Part shown: piece after piece, positions 10,750-22,554 of the stretch
Numbering within the stretch: the stretch's first letter is position 1
How the letters are laid out: each line of letters starts with the position of its first letter
Assembly: GCA_030848705.1 (NCBI GenBank)
Contig: CM061244.1
Span: 106,785,111 to 106,849,110, forward strand
Reading direction: 5' to 3'
From: Heracleum sosnowskyi
Lineage: Eukaryota; Streptophyta; Magnoliopsida; Apiales; Apiaceae
Length of the DNA stretch: 64,000 bases
Notes under the pieces: generated by a model
The model's input: only the letters and a program-made list of their open reading frames with translations
Told to the model about the DNA's origin: nothing
The model's database searches: none
Made by a program: the position numbers and the translations under genes

Positions 10750-12477
10750 CTACTCATCTGCCCCATCTTTCTTCTTCTTTTTCTTCTTTTCTTTCTTCTT
10801 CTCACTCTTGCTAGCATCATCATCACTGCCAACAGCAGCTGCAGGCGAATCACCATTATCCGCATCTTTGCTCTTCTTCTTTTTCTTTTTCTTCTCAGAT
10901 TTATCCTCAGTAACTGGTTCATCATCAATTTCCTTGCTCTTCTTTTTCTTTTCCTTTTTCGGTGTTTCCACATCCGAAGCAACAGCAGCTTCATCTTCAC
11001 CTCCCTTTTTCTTCTTCTTTTTCTTGTCTTTCTTGTCACTCTCCACAGCTTCCTCAACCTTAGTTTTCTTTGAAAGTTCTGGTGCAGGGCTAGCATCAGT
11101 CTCCTCCAGCTTCCTCTTTTTCCCCTCCTTATCGGTATCCTTATCCTTTTTCTTCTTCTTCTTCTTCTCATCACCCTCCTCAACAGGCTCCGCCGTCACA
11201 GGTTCAGCCACAGCCGCAAGGCTAGCAACAATAGAATCCCCACCAGGGGGAAGAACCACATTCCTCAACCACTCAGACGGAGTCTTCTCATTCGGCTTCC
11301 CATGCTTATCCAATTTCCCCTCAGCAACCAACTTCTTCTTCATCGAAGCCTTAGGTCCCAACCCCCATTTCCTAGGATAAGTATCCCTATCCATCACAAC
11401 CCTCTTAATCTTCGCAACAACTCCATGATCACAAGTAGCCATAACAGCCGTAGTCATTTCCGCAATCCCCAAAGCAATAGCCTCACCCTTAGTAGTCATC
11501 AAAACAACCTCCTCCCCAACTTCAACATCATTCTCAAACCTCAACAACCCGGGAATCATCAACTTAGCCCCATAACAAATCGCATTAACAGCCGAATCCT
11601 TCACAACCAACCTCTTATAACTAGTCAAAAGCACCTCAAGCGGCATAATAACCCGTCTCAAATAACTCTCATCCCTAAAATTATCAAACACCCATTGAGC
11701 ATCCATAACATCATGCATTGTCACCATATTATCCTTCTCTCCCATAATCCCCGACCGCACTCTCCTCAACTCCTGCATATGCGCTCCAACCCCCAAAATC
11801 AATCCTAAATGAACACACATTGTCCTAACATAAGTCCCCGCCTCACACGAAATCCAAAACACAACTAAATTCTTCTCCGAATCATACTCCAGCATCTTAC
11901 TCTCATAAATAGTCCTAATCCTCAACTGTCTCTTAACAGCTGAAATCAAAGGAGGTCTCTGAAACACAGCACCAGTCAAACTCTCTAACGCTCTCGCGAC
12001 TTTCGACACATCACTAACACCAGAATGCAACCTAGCAATACAAACATACTCTTTCCCAGCCCCTTGTTGTGACTTAACTAACCTAGTAGCTCTATCAATA
12101 CACACAATCAAATTCCCAGTAACTTTAGGGTCTAAAGTACCCGAATGCCCCGTCTTTTCGACACGTAAAATCCTCTTAATCCAGGCTACAACTTCATGAC
12201 TAGAAGGATTAGCAGGCTTATCAAGATTCATAACACCATATCTAATGTACTCAGCTAAAGGTCTTTTGAGAGGAGAATAACCTGAGGGGAGTGGAGTGTA
12301 ATGGCCTGTACGGACATTGAGACGATCGTAGTTTTTGAGGAGAATAGGCCATTCTGAAGTGTCAATTGAGGGAGTGAATGATTGGGGTTTGATTAGATAA
12401 TCAGTGCTTTGTTGGGTTGGGTTTGGATCGTCTTCTTGTTGGGTTTTTGATTTGGGTTTTTTCTTCATGTCGGACAT
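10750..12477 (-). CDS. CBF5: H/ACA snoRNP pseudouridine synthase, dyskerin/CBF5/NAP57 homologue
   Basis: Catalytic subunit of H/ACA snoRNPs. It converts uridine to pseudouridine in rRNA and snRNA in the nucleolus and Cajal bodies, guided by H/ACA RNAs with NOP10, NHP2 and GAR1, and is linked to telomerase RNP. The intact, intronless frame encodes 575 residues. A DKCLD segment (about 45-100) precedes the TruB catalytic domain with HSGTLDPKVTGNL; the catalytic Asp is residue 116. Further TruB motifs are KEYVCIARLH and CEAGTYVRTMCVHLG. A PUA domain spans about 290-365. From about residue 430 the tail is a long Lys/Glu/Asp-rich region with KKKKKK runs, a nucleolar-localisation feature of eukaryotic dyskerins. 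The start used is the first ATG (MSDMKKK). Confidence 0.97.
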   Translation of the reverse strand: MSDMKKKPKSKTQQEDDPNPTQQSTDYLIKPQSFTPSIDTSEWPILLKNYDRLNVRTGHYTPLPSGYSPLKRPLAEYIRYGVMNLDKPANPSSHEVVAWIKRILRVEKTGHSGTLDPKVTGNLIVCIDRATRLVKSQQGAGKEYVCIARLHSGVSDVSKVARALESLTGAVFQRPPLISAVKRQLRIRTIYESKMLEYDSEKNLVVFWISCEAGTYVRTMCVHLGLILGVGAHMQELRRVRSGIMGEKDNMVTMHDVMDAQWVFDNFRDESYLRRVIMPLEVLLTSYKRLVVKDSAVNAICYGAKLMIPGLLRFENDVEVGEEVVLMTTKGEAIALGIAEMTTAVMATCDHGVVAKIKRVVMDRDTYPRKWGLGPKASMKKKLVAEGKLDKHGKPNEKTPSEWLRNVVLPPGGDSIVASLAAVAEPVTAEPVEEGDEKKKKKKKDKDTDKEGKKRKLEETDASPAPELSKKTKVEEAVESDKKDKKKKKKKGGEDEAAVASDVETPKKEKKKKSKEIDDEPVTEDKSEKKKKKKKSKDADNGDSPAAAVGSDDDASKSEKKKEKKKKKKKDGADE

Positions 12478-12507
12478 GGCGGCGTTGTGGTGGTGGGGGG
12501 TTGGGGA

Positions 12508-12540
12508 TTAGGGTTTATGAGGAGGGGGAATTAGGGTTTT
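12508..12540 (-). promoter_or_regulatory. Two telo-box motifs upstream of CBF5
   Basis: On the gene's strand AAACCCTAA occurs at 12,516-12,508 and again at 12,539-12,531, that is 30-60 bp upstream of the CBF5 start codon. The telo-box (AAACCCTAA) is a known cis-element of plant ribosomal-protein and ribosome-biogenesis genes, usually near the transcription start. This fits the dyskerin role and suggests co-regulation with growth. Confidence 0.7.
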
Positions 12541-13549
12541 GGTGAGAGGGGTGTGAGGAGGGTTTATAGGGTTTTTGGAGGGAATTTGGGTTGGAGTTGG
12601 ATTGGACTGGACTGGTGGAAGCCCATATCTGTAGGAGTGAAGATAGCCCAAACTAGCTTTTTCACACAAATTTATTCAACAAAATGGTTGTGTGGGTCAA
12701 TGTATAGGTTTTCAGAGTAGGATTGGGCTTTTCTGAGTTGTTTCTTAATCTTTTCATCAAGGATAGTACAGTATTGCAATTGCCAATTTGGGTTGGATTT
12801 GATAGATTAACATTTTGGATTAAAATAATCATTATAAAATAAATCCTGACAAAAAAGAAAAAAGTCATCATAAAATAAAATTCAAACTAAACAAATTATA
12901 AACCATTCATATTTGGCTCGCACAAGAGGAGGGTGTTATAAAAATAGTTGAATCAATCGATTATACAATTGAATACTTAAAAAATAAGGTCAATCGATTC
13001 GGAGTTAAGTAAATACTCGGCAGAGTTTTTGGATGTTGAAAACAAATATTTAACAAATACTCGGTCAAAACATCTACGTGCAAAAACATATAAAAAAAAA
13101 ATGAAGGGAGTAATAAATAGTATTTGCATAATTTCCTAATAATAATAAAAAAATCATTAGACTAATATGACCTTACCTTATAGTTCAGCAATCCATTCCC
13201 AACATCATTATTGCCGACATAACTGTAAAATCTATAATCTGAAAAGGAAATACTTCTCCCGAAAATAGAAATTTTCATCTCATGTTTTGTCTTTGCAACC
13301 TTACCGAGAGTTGAGACAAAACCCAATGAATCCGAGGTGGTAAGATTTCACGTGAAACCGGGCATGTAAGGATTAAATAACAGAAAAACCCCAAACCAAA
13401 CCCATACTAATCTAGTACAGTGTTGGCAGTGAAGGGGCCACAAGTTATGGTTGTGGATCACATTTCATACCCTTCTTTCATGGTCCCCTTCTCCCTGTAC
13501 TTATTTAAATCCTCCCCCTCTCCTCTTTTCCTCTTCCTCTCTCAAACAG
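12541..13549. other. Divergent intergenic region between CBF5 and the 12-exon gene
   Basis: No coding feature seen. The CBF5 end carries GGGTTT-rich leader sequence. The other end (about 13,490-13,549) has TATTTAAAT and a pyrimidine-rich stretch, which looks like the core promoter and first leader exon of the downstream plus-strand gene. Confidence 0.5.
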
Positions 13550-13822
13550 GTTAGCTTCTTCAACTACTACACTGTGTTGTATTCTGCTCTTAATTGTTTT
13601 TTTTTTTTTTAATTATTATTTGTCAATTTCAGCTTCTTTCAAACTCATTTATGTACTTGCTTATTTAGATTAGTCTTGTGTTGTATGTAAGTAATTTTAA
13701 CAACAAAGCAACAATAAGTTAAGCAATTCATTGCTCAAAGTGTTCATGCCTGTCTGTGTTGGTCCTGGCTTCACATATTTATCCTTACCCTGCTGATTTT
13801 GTGTTCTTTGTTCGTGTTTCAG
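13550..13822 (+). other. Probable 5' UTR intron of the 12-exon gene
   Basis: A donor (AAACAG/GTTAGC) at 13,550 and an acceptor (TGTTTCAG/CTTCAGC) ending at 13,822 bound a 273 bp T-rich interval. The interval lies between a pyrimidine-rich leader and the coding exon. Splice-site sequence and context are good, but there is no transcript evidence. Confidence 0.5.
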
Positions 13823-13904
13823 CTTCAGCATCAGAAAACCTAAGTTGATATATATTTGCTTCTTACTTGGTTGCTACTTACTGTCACCAAAATTTATCAG
13901 ACAT

Positions 13905-16900
13905 ATGGCTAAATCACCTGGAATTATCAATTTATCTGCCAAATCACCCCAACACCCTGGCTTATATGGTTCACACCAAGGAACTGATCTACGAAAACAA
14001 ATTAATGGGCATTTCTCCATGTTAAAAACTAACTTTTCTGACAAGGGGTTGTGGAATATGTGTCGAAAATTTCGCACTTCAAAGACATCGAAGAAATCTT
14101 CTTTAGTATGCCAGTCTACTGAAACACATAGTCCCGAAACCAAGCAATCTGTAAAACACTTTGAGGATTGTTCAAGCATTTTAAGGTATGGGTAGTTTCT
14201 CGTAATGGTTCTCCCTCACAACTTGATACTTTTTTGCTAACAATACTATTACAATTTTTTTTAACCATGTCCAGTTTTTCCTATCATTTTTAACTAGAAA
14301 ATATCAGTAGGTTGGTAATATTACCTGGTTAGCTCGAGATTACTACTTATGCTTTGATAATATCAATGTTACCATTAATGACTGTAAATATGTACATGTT
14401 GTGCACACTTGACTGGTTGATGATCTGGTTTGTTCTCGTAGCAGAGAGGAAGACGAGGATGAGTATCCTGTCATGCAAGGTCGAATTGTGCATTCAAAGC
14501 AGGCCTTAGCTGAAGCTATGAAGTTTGCCTACAATGATGCAAAGTTTGTAAATGAAAGGGCACGGAATGACATTGTCTTGCTTTCCCGGTAAATATATTA
14601 CGCTTAATTATGTATTTAGGGATGCGAGCATTCGGTAACCCAAACATGCAGATTTCTTTCTTAAGTTCCTCTCAAGTTAAACTTAATTTGACGTCTTTGA
14701 CTTACTGAAGGTTATATAAGTGCCATGCTCTTTGTAAACTTTTACTCATATGTCCTGGATACTTAGTTTGAAGTTGACTGGTAGAACAATGACATAGCTA
14801 TTCTTATGGCATTGTAGCTAATAGTTTTATACTTGTTTTAAATAGTTATTAACATATTTTTTCCCTTTGTTCAGCATAGCTACGCTGGTTTCCTTTTCCG
14901 AAATCCCCCGCCAATGCTTCCCTTTTTCTTTTGCTTCTATTAAATATATATCTTTCGTGTTGGTTTATATGATGCATAAGGAGGAATAGGATCCATCAGT
15001 GAATTATGTTCAGGAACTTCTATCAAACTCGACAATCCAATGTTTAGGATCTCTGTAGTAGGCAGTAGCTAATATTTAACTCTGTTTTAGGACGGAGTTA
15101 TGCATTAACACAATAGTTATTGCTTTATTATATTGCTAGTGATGTCTTTAAGTTCCTGCTAATAATTTTTTATGTCAACCAGTGGCTTAATGAGGTTGGA
15201 TGCTCGTGCACGCCAAGACGTCAGTATTATTGGTTCAGAATTTCTAAAGCTTGATGGTAAATACATGTACCTTAGATGACTTGGTTTTTATTGTAAATAC
15301 ATAATCTGGTGATGATTGCGGAAAAAGTTGAAATATCTTGTAAATCAAATGCCAAATGTCCTATTAGAAGCATAGTTAAATATCACATTTTCCAACTTGT
15401 TTTTGATTTTAACAATAATCAATCTGTTTAAAGGTGGGAAGGTGTGCATTGCTCAGTTTTGGTGAGGTTATTTATATTAGCTTAAGACTGCCTTTCTTTT
15501 CTTTTTCTTTCTACAATCACTGTATAGTAGAGAACATATATTGTGTAGTTTGCAGATGAATAACATTCTTACTTCATATCATGATATAAATAGTGTTATT
15601 GAAATTTAAGTAATCAAATTGTGGTTTTCTATTACAGCTCGAGCCAGGGAGGATACTGATAAAATTGATCAAGATGTAAAGAGGAGAGCTGAACATCTTC
15701 ACCACATTGCCATTGTAATTCCATAATTTCAGGATACTATTCTCTTAGTTAAATTATAGTGCCATATGCCTTCTAGATTCTGCTATTAAAATATCTTGTT
15801 TTCTTTTTCAGATATTAAAAAATAAAGCTCAATCGAGATTGCAAAAGGCTGCTGACAAGCACTGGAGTGATGGAGCCTTAGAGGTGTTTCTTTTCTCCAG
15901 CTACTGTCTCTATCCACAGTTTCACCTTATTATTATGATGTTAGTCCTTAGCTAGCATTATTTATTTAAAAACTGTTATTGAACTCATTATCTTTTTAAT
16001 AGTTAGAGTCTCACATTGATTTTGAAGCCATCTGCTATCTGAATGACACACAACAGAAGTTACAGATGTAATTTTTCTTTATATTAAATGGTATTCGTGT
16101 ATACTACACATATACAGGTTGCATTAACTGAGCCTTAGGAGTTACTTCAACTATTATCATGAGACGACAATAATTATTATATATGACTTTTGCTAAAATG
16201 GTTGGAAAGATGCTTAATCCGTGCCATCAATGGAACAGTTTACTTAATTAATGTTGTAAACGAATTTCATGACAGAACTTTATGGTTATAATGCGAACTG
16301 CATGTTGACATATAATGTATAGTCCGTCTTGGTGGCATAGGTTTTAACTAATGTCTGGTCTTTTCTCCCAAAGTTTCTTATCTGAAAAGTTCTGTCATTC
16401 TAAAAACCATCCTGCTTCCACGTCCTATAATGAATAGACAGCTAGACGTTTTTACATTTCCGTTGATGTTGATAAACGACAGAAGTCGTTAGTTAGCAGC
16501 AGTTTGACTGTGGGTTGCCCTATTAAGAATGCTTATTATGATAGAGGCCTGACCCAATCTCGACTGTTTGTCTCTCTTTTATTTCCCAGACTAGTTGAAT
16601 ACTCTGTTGCTGTTGTGTTGCCAAAAAAAAAAATGATGCTTACATGAATCTGTCATACTTATAAAATATATGATAAAACGATAGCTTTCTGATTAGACAA
16701 TATAACTTGTTTGACAACCTTGTTGCCCATCCTCAGGCTGATTTGCGACGTGCTGACTTGATTGCCAAGCAGCGTGCAAGAGACGATGCTGTTATGGCTT
16801 TGGAGGTATACTCGGTAGTACTCTGTATTGCTAAATTATGAAGACAAAGCTAATACCCTTTTCTCCTGAGTTGCTTTCTGCTACCTCTATCTCACTTTGC

Positions 16901-18525
16901 ATATATGAAAAATGGCCTTATTGTCTTGTATCTTCAAGACTTATGCGTTGTTTGTGGTTTCACAGTTTATAAAAGACATCCATGATATGATGGTGAGCAA
17001 GATGTACACGCTGTGAGTTCCTCTTTTGATTGTACATTCATTTTATTCTCATAATATTCTCGGTCTTAAAAGGCTTGATTTTGTCTTACTGATGTCAGAC
17101 CTCTTCGTAGGAGTAAGGGTTCCCTATCTGCTAATGAGATGGCAGGACGTATAACACTTGAAAAAAATGGGATTAGCCTTGACTTCTTTCCTGGGGAGGT
17201 GTCTGCTGATCGAATTACTGCTATTCAGGTACTTTTCTGGAATCTTCCCAATTGAGCTCGCATCTAATTGTCTAATATTCTGAACTTGTATGCCAACATG
17301 GAATGTGATGTTCAGGAAGCTTATAGGGATATAGCATCTGGACTCTCCGAAGCTGATGGAGTTGACTACTCTGATCCAGAAGAGGTTTGAATTAAGCAAC
17401 AAATAACTCCTCGACATACTAATGTGGATACAGCTGCAAGGCTTGTTCATTTACATTTTATTTTTCTCTGAGCAGCTTGAGTTGTTGGTTGCAACACTTA
17501 TAGATCTTGATGCAATGGATGGTAAAAGCAGTGTTTCGTTATTGGCGGAATGCTCAAGTTCTCCTAATGTCGATACAAGGTAATTTTTTGGTCAAAAGAG
17601 AAAAATAGAACTATTCTGTATTAGATAATCTCCAGAAAGAACACTATATGTGTGTGTTTAATTGGTATATTGTTAGTACAAGGACAAAAGTTATAGATGG
17701 CTGGTGAAATGTAGCTGGAGGGGTAATTTGGTAATAGATCAATTTAGTACTAGTTTTTCTTGCATTAAACTAGAGGACAGAAGCAGAAGAGTGGATCAAT
17801 TTAAATCTTGCCCGAGAGAACTGACAAACTGTTTTGTCATATTAAGATTATACTAAGATTAAGAATGGCTGTAGAAGGCACAGCTGCAACTAGGTTTGTG
17901 CACCATTTAAGGGAAATTTCCTGCTTTAATAGGTAAAAGCAAAAAAAAACAATCAACAATGACACTAGAACTCGGATGAATACTAGCTATAGATTGATAC
18001 TTTAAACTTGAATGAAGTTTATTTGATTATCACAACTTCTGTAGGAACTTTCTGGGTATCAAGTCTGAAATTCCTTAGCTGTATAAGTGAAAGTTATAGT
18101 TTTCTTACTAGTTCAATTTAGTAACCTTCTATGACCCTTATATAATATGTCTATGATTATCTTCTATGCTCTTATAAGTTTTTCCTTTTTAACGATTCTG
18201 GTTTTCAGAAAAGCACTGGCAAATGCATTATCAGCTGCACCATCCATGTGGACTCTTGGAAATGCAGGAATGGGAGCATTACAGGTACTCTCTTTTCCTA
18301 ACATCTTTACCTTCTCTGTTCTTGACAAGCAACCATTAATAATCCATCATGATCGCAATCCAGAGACTGGCAGGAGATAGCAACCCAGCAATAGCTGCTG
18401 CAGCTTCCAAAACTATATTGGCATTGAAAAAACAGTGGCAAATCGAAGAAGGCGACAGCTGGAGGTTTGTGATGGATCAAAAATTAATGATAGATTCAGA
18501 CGACAAAGAAGATGACGATAGATGA
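13905..18525 (+). CDS. Conserved-looking 435-residue protein of unknown function, probably plastid-targeted, helical repeat C-terminus
   Basis: I cannot name this gene. Twelve coding exons with GT-AG borders join in frame: 13905-14185, 14442-14588, 15183-15256, 15638-15714, 15812-15883, 16737-16805, 16966-17012, 17099-17228, 17316-17384, 17476-17579, 18209-18284, 18364-18525. Their summed length is 1,308 nt, exactly 435 codons plus stop, which supports the model. Exon 2 could start 3 nt later. Residues 1 to about 70 are Ser/Lys-rich with few acids and a SSLVCQS site, like a chloroplast transit peptide. A helical, Arg/Lys- and Asp-rich middle follows (RLDARARQDVS, RRADLIAKQRARDD). The C-terminal third (LAECSSSPNVDTRKALANAL, then NPAIAAAASKTILALKKQW) looks like ARM/HEAT-type helices. 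The ATG chosen is the first in-frame one after the probable leader intron. Confidence 0.8.
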
Positions 18526-19269
18526 GCCAAGACAACCCATATTGTAGATATTAATTATACAGAAAGAGTAACTAGTAGCTAATTGATGCATGTAGTAAAG
18601 TAATAATAAACTTCAATGTTGTAACAATTGAAATTGCTAAAGGGAAAGTGAAATGTCCTTTAGAGATGATTGTCTTTGTTATCTGCATTGCATTACTAGA
18701 TATACTAAATTCTCCGGAACTTCTATAAAAATCAAAAAAGTAACTATAAGTTGCATGTGTTGGTGTATTACATTTTTTACTTCTCCAAAGTTCTCCTCCA
18801 TAGTTAAAAGCTGGATCTCTGATACTTGAGATGTATCTCAAAGAGTCTAATCTTGTAATCAACGGACAGATGAATCAATGAACTTCGTGGTTCGTTGATG
18901 CTTGAGAGTTGAGATAGATATCAATAAGTCTACCCTTGTAAAATGTTTTCTTGTTTGTTTTGCTTTGGTTAGTTGTGATTTGGTTGTACCGCTTTGTAAC
19001 TTGCTACAGTCTAGATTTGAAGAAGACTAGCATTAATTTTATTTTACATATTTTTAAAAGAGGTATATTGCACGAGTGTATTCCAAAGTGCAAAAACTAT
19101 ATTTAAAACCGATTCATGTATTAGTGAAGATATATCACATATTCTGGATCAAGGGAAGATTTTGGATTTTTCACAAGTTATTGTTACATCCATTTCATTA
19201 GAAATTGATAATCTTTTAACAATTCCATCCAAGAGATAACTATTTTTTTATTTTTTTTAAAAATGAATG
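18526..19269. other. 3' flank of the 12-exon gene, no further gene
   Basis: AT-rich; should contain the 3' UTR and polyadenylation region of the upstream gene. I see no other feature. Confidence 0.5.
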
Positions 19270-19615
19270 AGACTATTATTGATTATCTTTAGCAATAACA
19301 TCGACGAGGAAGGAGGGTGTGGAAAACCACTCCTGATGATCAGACATGCAATTAGCTTCTTCGGCTAATGAGCTGCAAAATTCGCTAATTGTTTAACAAA
19401 ATATATTGAATAGGACTTCAAATCCTTTACAATAGAGAGCAATCGTTGATATGGTACCTAAGTAAAGACAAATCAATGGCATTGCTTCGGAGAGCTTTGA
19501 CAACGTTAAGAGAATCTAGCTCGATGAAAATATTGGAGGTTTCCATTTTCTTCAGGGCCTTTGTTAAGATGCTGAATGACAAAATTTCATTTTGAATAAG
19601 TACCATCATAATGGA
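19270..19615 (-). pseudogene. Relic of a plant RNase H-like (RVT_3) domain
   Basis: The minus strand reads IFIELDSLNVVKALRSNAID, a good match to the ESDS..VV.A... part of plant RVT_3 RNase H domains. After a stop and a frameshift comes YFVKQLANFAAH and then SLAEEAN, the typical V.R..N..AH.LA ending. Together these give a decayed but correctly ordered C-terminal half, probably from a LINE-type element or a host RNase H-like paralogue. Several stops show it is dead. Confidence 0.65.
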
Positions 19616-19902
19616 AATATATATGCACGAGAAAAATTACGTCAATTATGTTACATTGTCTACTCTCGACACACAGTGGATTCGCCACTAGATAATTCTT
19701 TCAATTTGATTCATTAAAAGTAACACAAAAGTGATTAACTAGCTGTAGTTAGTACACAAATAATTGACCCTTATTCTCTCTATCTCTTTCCCCCCTTTTT
19801 TCTCTTCTTGTCCTTCTTCTACTTATTTTGCTTCTTTCTACCCTAGCCGCCTCCCCCCTTCTTTGCGCGTCCTTCACTTTTCCTTCTTTTCCAGCCTACA
19901 GC

Positions 19903-20319
19903 ATGTCCCTCTCTCACCATTTCACTCCTTCTTCTTCTGATTCCTCTGAATTTTATGGAGATGCTTTGACTTGGGATGAATCCCCATTTGGGGATTTGAT
20001 TACATTTGATGTTATTGACGACTCTCACCCAGAGTTTTTAGACGAACTTTCCTTGAATTCAAGAGTGAATACCGGAGATTTAAACGGAAAAAGGGTTCTG
20101 TCTTCTCTGGATTCAAGCCATCCCCTTCTTTTTGCTCACCTAGACCTAGATCTGAGCACTAAGGTGCAAGGAAGGACTTTGCCTGCTTCTGCGAACTTTG
20201 GAGTTGTAGAGGACATAAGGAAAGAAAATGCGGTTGGTATAGCGGCTGAAGTGGCCTACACTTTCCCGGCTCATCATTCTCTCCGGAATCGGCAGGTGGA
20301 TGACTATGAGTTTTATTAG
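19903..20319 (+). CDS. Small ORF of unknown function (138 residues)
   Basis: The ORF follows a long pyrimidine-rich stretch (about 19,775-19,860) typical of plant 5' leaders. From the ATG at 19,903 it encodes a Ser/Asp-rich soluble protein beginning MSLSHHFTPSSSDSSEF and ending RQVDDYEFY. It has no membrane segment, signal peptide or motif I know. The frame is open upstream to about 19,828 without another ATG. It could be a real small gene, or the 5' exon of a gene cut by element S, whose LTR begins about 250 bp downstream. Codon use looks genuine, but existence as a functional gene is uncertain. Confidence 0.45.
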   Translation: MSLSHHFTPSSSDSSEFYGDALTWDESPFGDLITFDVIDDSHPEFLDELSLNSRVNTGDLNGKRVLSSLDSSHPLLFAHLDLDLSTKVQGRTLPASANFGVVEDIRKENAVGIAAEVAYTFPAHHSLRNRQVDDYEFY

Positions 20320-20566
20320 GATTTATGGGTGATAGCTTAGAAGACAACTTAACTTTGTGTTTAGTAATACTTAATTTTATTAAGTAGAACATACTGTCAC
20401 ATCCAGAGTATGTTCTTTTAGCCATTTCATTTGTTGTAATAAAATTGTTTGTATATCTTGGAATAAGTTCATTTACTTGTTCAAGCCTCAAGAAGTACAT
20501 CAGGCCGACAACAAGAATAAAAGTTACTGTCATATCATTGATAGTAAGGTTACAAGAAGACAACAT

Positions 20567-21346
20567 GTTGCAAGTCATGACAGCATATTCACTCTGACAA
20601 CAACATTGGCGGAAGCCTTGAGACACCAACTCTCTATTCTCCTGACAGCAAGTTTGGAACTCCCGACAGCATCTATTGCGGGGATTTCATACTGTCACCC
20701 AAAGCGCATTCTTGTGACAGTAAACTTGGAAGTACAGGATATTGTCTCAAAGGGATAAACTTTGAATTGGGGATCTACCCAGTCAAACATGTGACAGTTT
20801 GGATGTTCAAGAAACAAGCGTGTTGCAGTATCCCAACACTGTATCAAGCCTGCAAAGACTACGACAGAAGATTTGGAGATAACAAGACAAAGTTTACCAA
20901 TTCAAGAGTATGACAAATCAACATCTACTGGGATTGTGTTAGCTTAACTTAGAATGTATCTAGATTGCTTTTTATGTATTGATAAATCTAATTATATAGC
21001 AATTTAGGAAAGTCACATGGGTGTGCAAGTTGTAAGGAGCTGCCACAAGATAATGACAGCAGCTCCACAAACCCGTGATGATAGAGATAGGATTAGTATA
21101 CTTAGACTATCTCTCATTCTAAGTCTTGTAACAACTGAAGAATTGAAGCTTGAGAAAGACACACTTTTCTCAAGGTTGTAGCAACGCCTTGCAAAATAAA
21201 TAAAACATTTATTTTGTGAGTAATCTACTTGTGTTTGGATTTCTTCTATTGATAAAAATTAATCTTAGTTTTAGTTGTTGAAACATAGATTGAAATTTAT
21301 CAGTATTGCATTCAACCCTTCCTTCTGCAATACTCAAGGACCAACA
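20567..21346 (+). repeat. 5' LTR of element S
   Basis: The end is clear: CCAACA followed two bases later by the PBS. The preceding CATTCAACCCTTCCTTCTGCA parallels the LTR ends of families A and B. The start is less certain: TGTTGCAAGTCATGACAG fits the TGTT start of the other families, and GCAAGTCA also occurs right before the CACTA insertion at 30,562. TGACAG and close variants occur about nine times here, against about two reverse-orientation copies. Confidence 0.55.
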
Positions 21347-21348
21347 AC

Positions 21349-21360
21349 TGGTATCAGAGT
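21349..21360 (+). other. Primer binding site of element S
   Basis: TGGTATCAGAGT is complementary to the 3' end of plant initiator methionine tRNA (usual PBS TGGTATCAGAGC). It lies 2 bp after the LTR, as in most copia elements. Confidence 0.85.
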
Positions 21361-21387
21361 AACAGATTGACAAACAAATCTGAGATC

Positions 21388-22554
21388 ATGACGAGTATAC
21401 AGAAGTCAAGTAGTATCAAGATCCCAACTTTTGATAAAGAGAACTACAATATATGGAAAAGAAAAATCTTGTTATTTATCAAAGCTCCGAATCCACTATA
21501 CCTGAGAATCCTCGAGAATGGTCCCTTTGTTCCCCAGAAAAAGATTGCAGCCTCGACGGTGGATGGTGTTGTTATTCCAGCACACTGGGTTGCCAAGAAG
21601 CCATAAGAGTTTTTAGAACCAGAAAAAGAGAAGGTAGTTCTAGATGACTATTTGCAACTCATTCTGCTTGATTCTCTCACCTTGGATAAAGTCATGTGTG
21701 GGAATGTCATTGGATGCACATCAGCCAAAGAGATGTGGAATAAAATTGAACTGCTATGTGAAGGAAGTGAATAGGTCAGGGAAAATCATAGACAAATTCT
21801 TGTTTCTCAGTATGAAGCCTTCATGTCAAAACCTGGTGAAGAACTGACACAAAAGTTTGAAAGATTTAGCAAACTTCTAACTGAACTCCAAATTCATGGC
21901 AAGTTCTATGAGAAGAAAGAAATCAATGTCAAGTTCTTGCTTACTCTTCCTGAGCATCTTGAGTATAGAGTCACTACAATAAGAGAAGGAAGAGACCTGA
22001 ACAATGTTTCTCTTGAAACATTGTATGGTGTGCTCAAGTCATATGAGCTAGAAATCTTCCAGAAGAGAGCCATACAAAGTGGATCGAAAGGAAAGATGGC
22101 AAATATGTCTGGTGCTCTTGTAGCTCATGAGCCAAAGGTCACCCAACCAAGTGAAGCAATGCAAATCCTTCAACCAACTCAAATGTCATATCTAAAGATT
22201 GAAGAGGTGGTGGATGATGAGGAGAAGGTGGTGCTGCAACTGGATGATGTTGAGGATGAAGACTTCTACACAATAGAAGAGATGGAAAAAATGGATAATC
22301 CAACCATGGCTTATATGGCAAAGAAGTTCAGAAATATAAGATTCAAAAGAGACAAGTCATACAAGCCTCAGGGTCCAACATCTAGGTTCAGTAAAGGAAA
22401 TTCTTCTAAGGCTGCTGGTGGTGCCACAAGAGGAGGTTACAAAACAGGGATGGCAGATACGTCTAAATTTAGATGCTACAACTGCAATGAACCTGGTCAT
22501 TTTGCTACAATGCAGAAGGCCAAAACAAATTCAGAAAATGGACAAAGGAGCTAG
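21388..22554 (+). pseudogene. Element S gag, first part (capsid and damaged zinc knuckle)
   Basis: Structural protein that forms the virus-like particle. The ATG at 21,388 starts a typical copia gag (IPTFDKENYNIWKRK). An in-frame TAA at 21,604 and a TAG near 21,772 interrupt the capsid region. From 21,823 the frame is open through the capsid core (GEELTQKFERFSKLLTEL) and an acidic linker. It reaches a CCHC knuckle, CYNCNEPGHFATMQK, whose last Cys is lost together with a frameshift near 22,510. The product would be non-functional. Confidence 0.8.

Noticed and set aside
10746..11808. Long open frames on both strands across the CBF5 gene (e.g. 10,808-11,380 +, 11,302-11,808 +, 11,183-10,746 -)
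   Set aside because: They are shadows of the CBF5 frame: Lys/Glu codon repeats read on the other strand or in shifted frames give Phe/Ser- or Arg-rich nonsense without domains.
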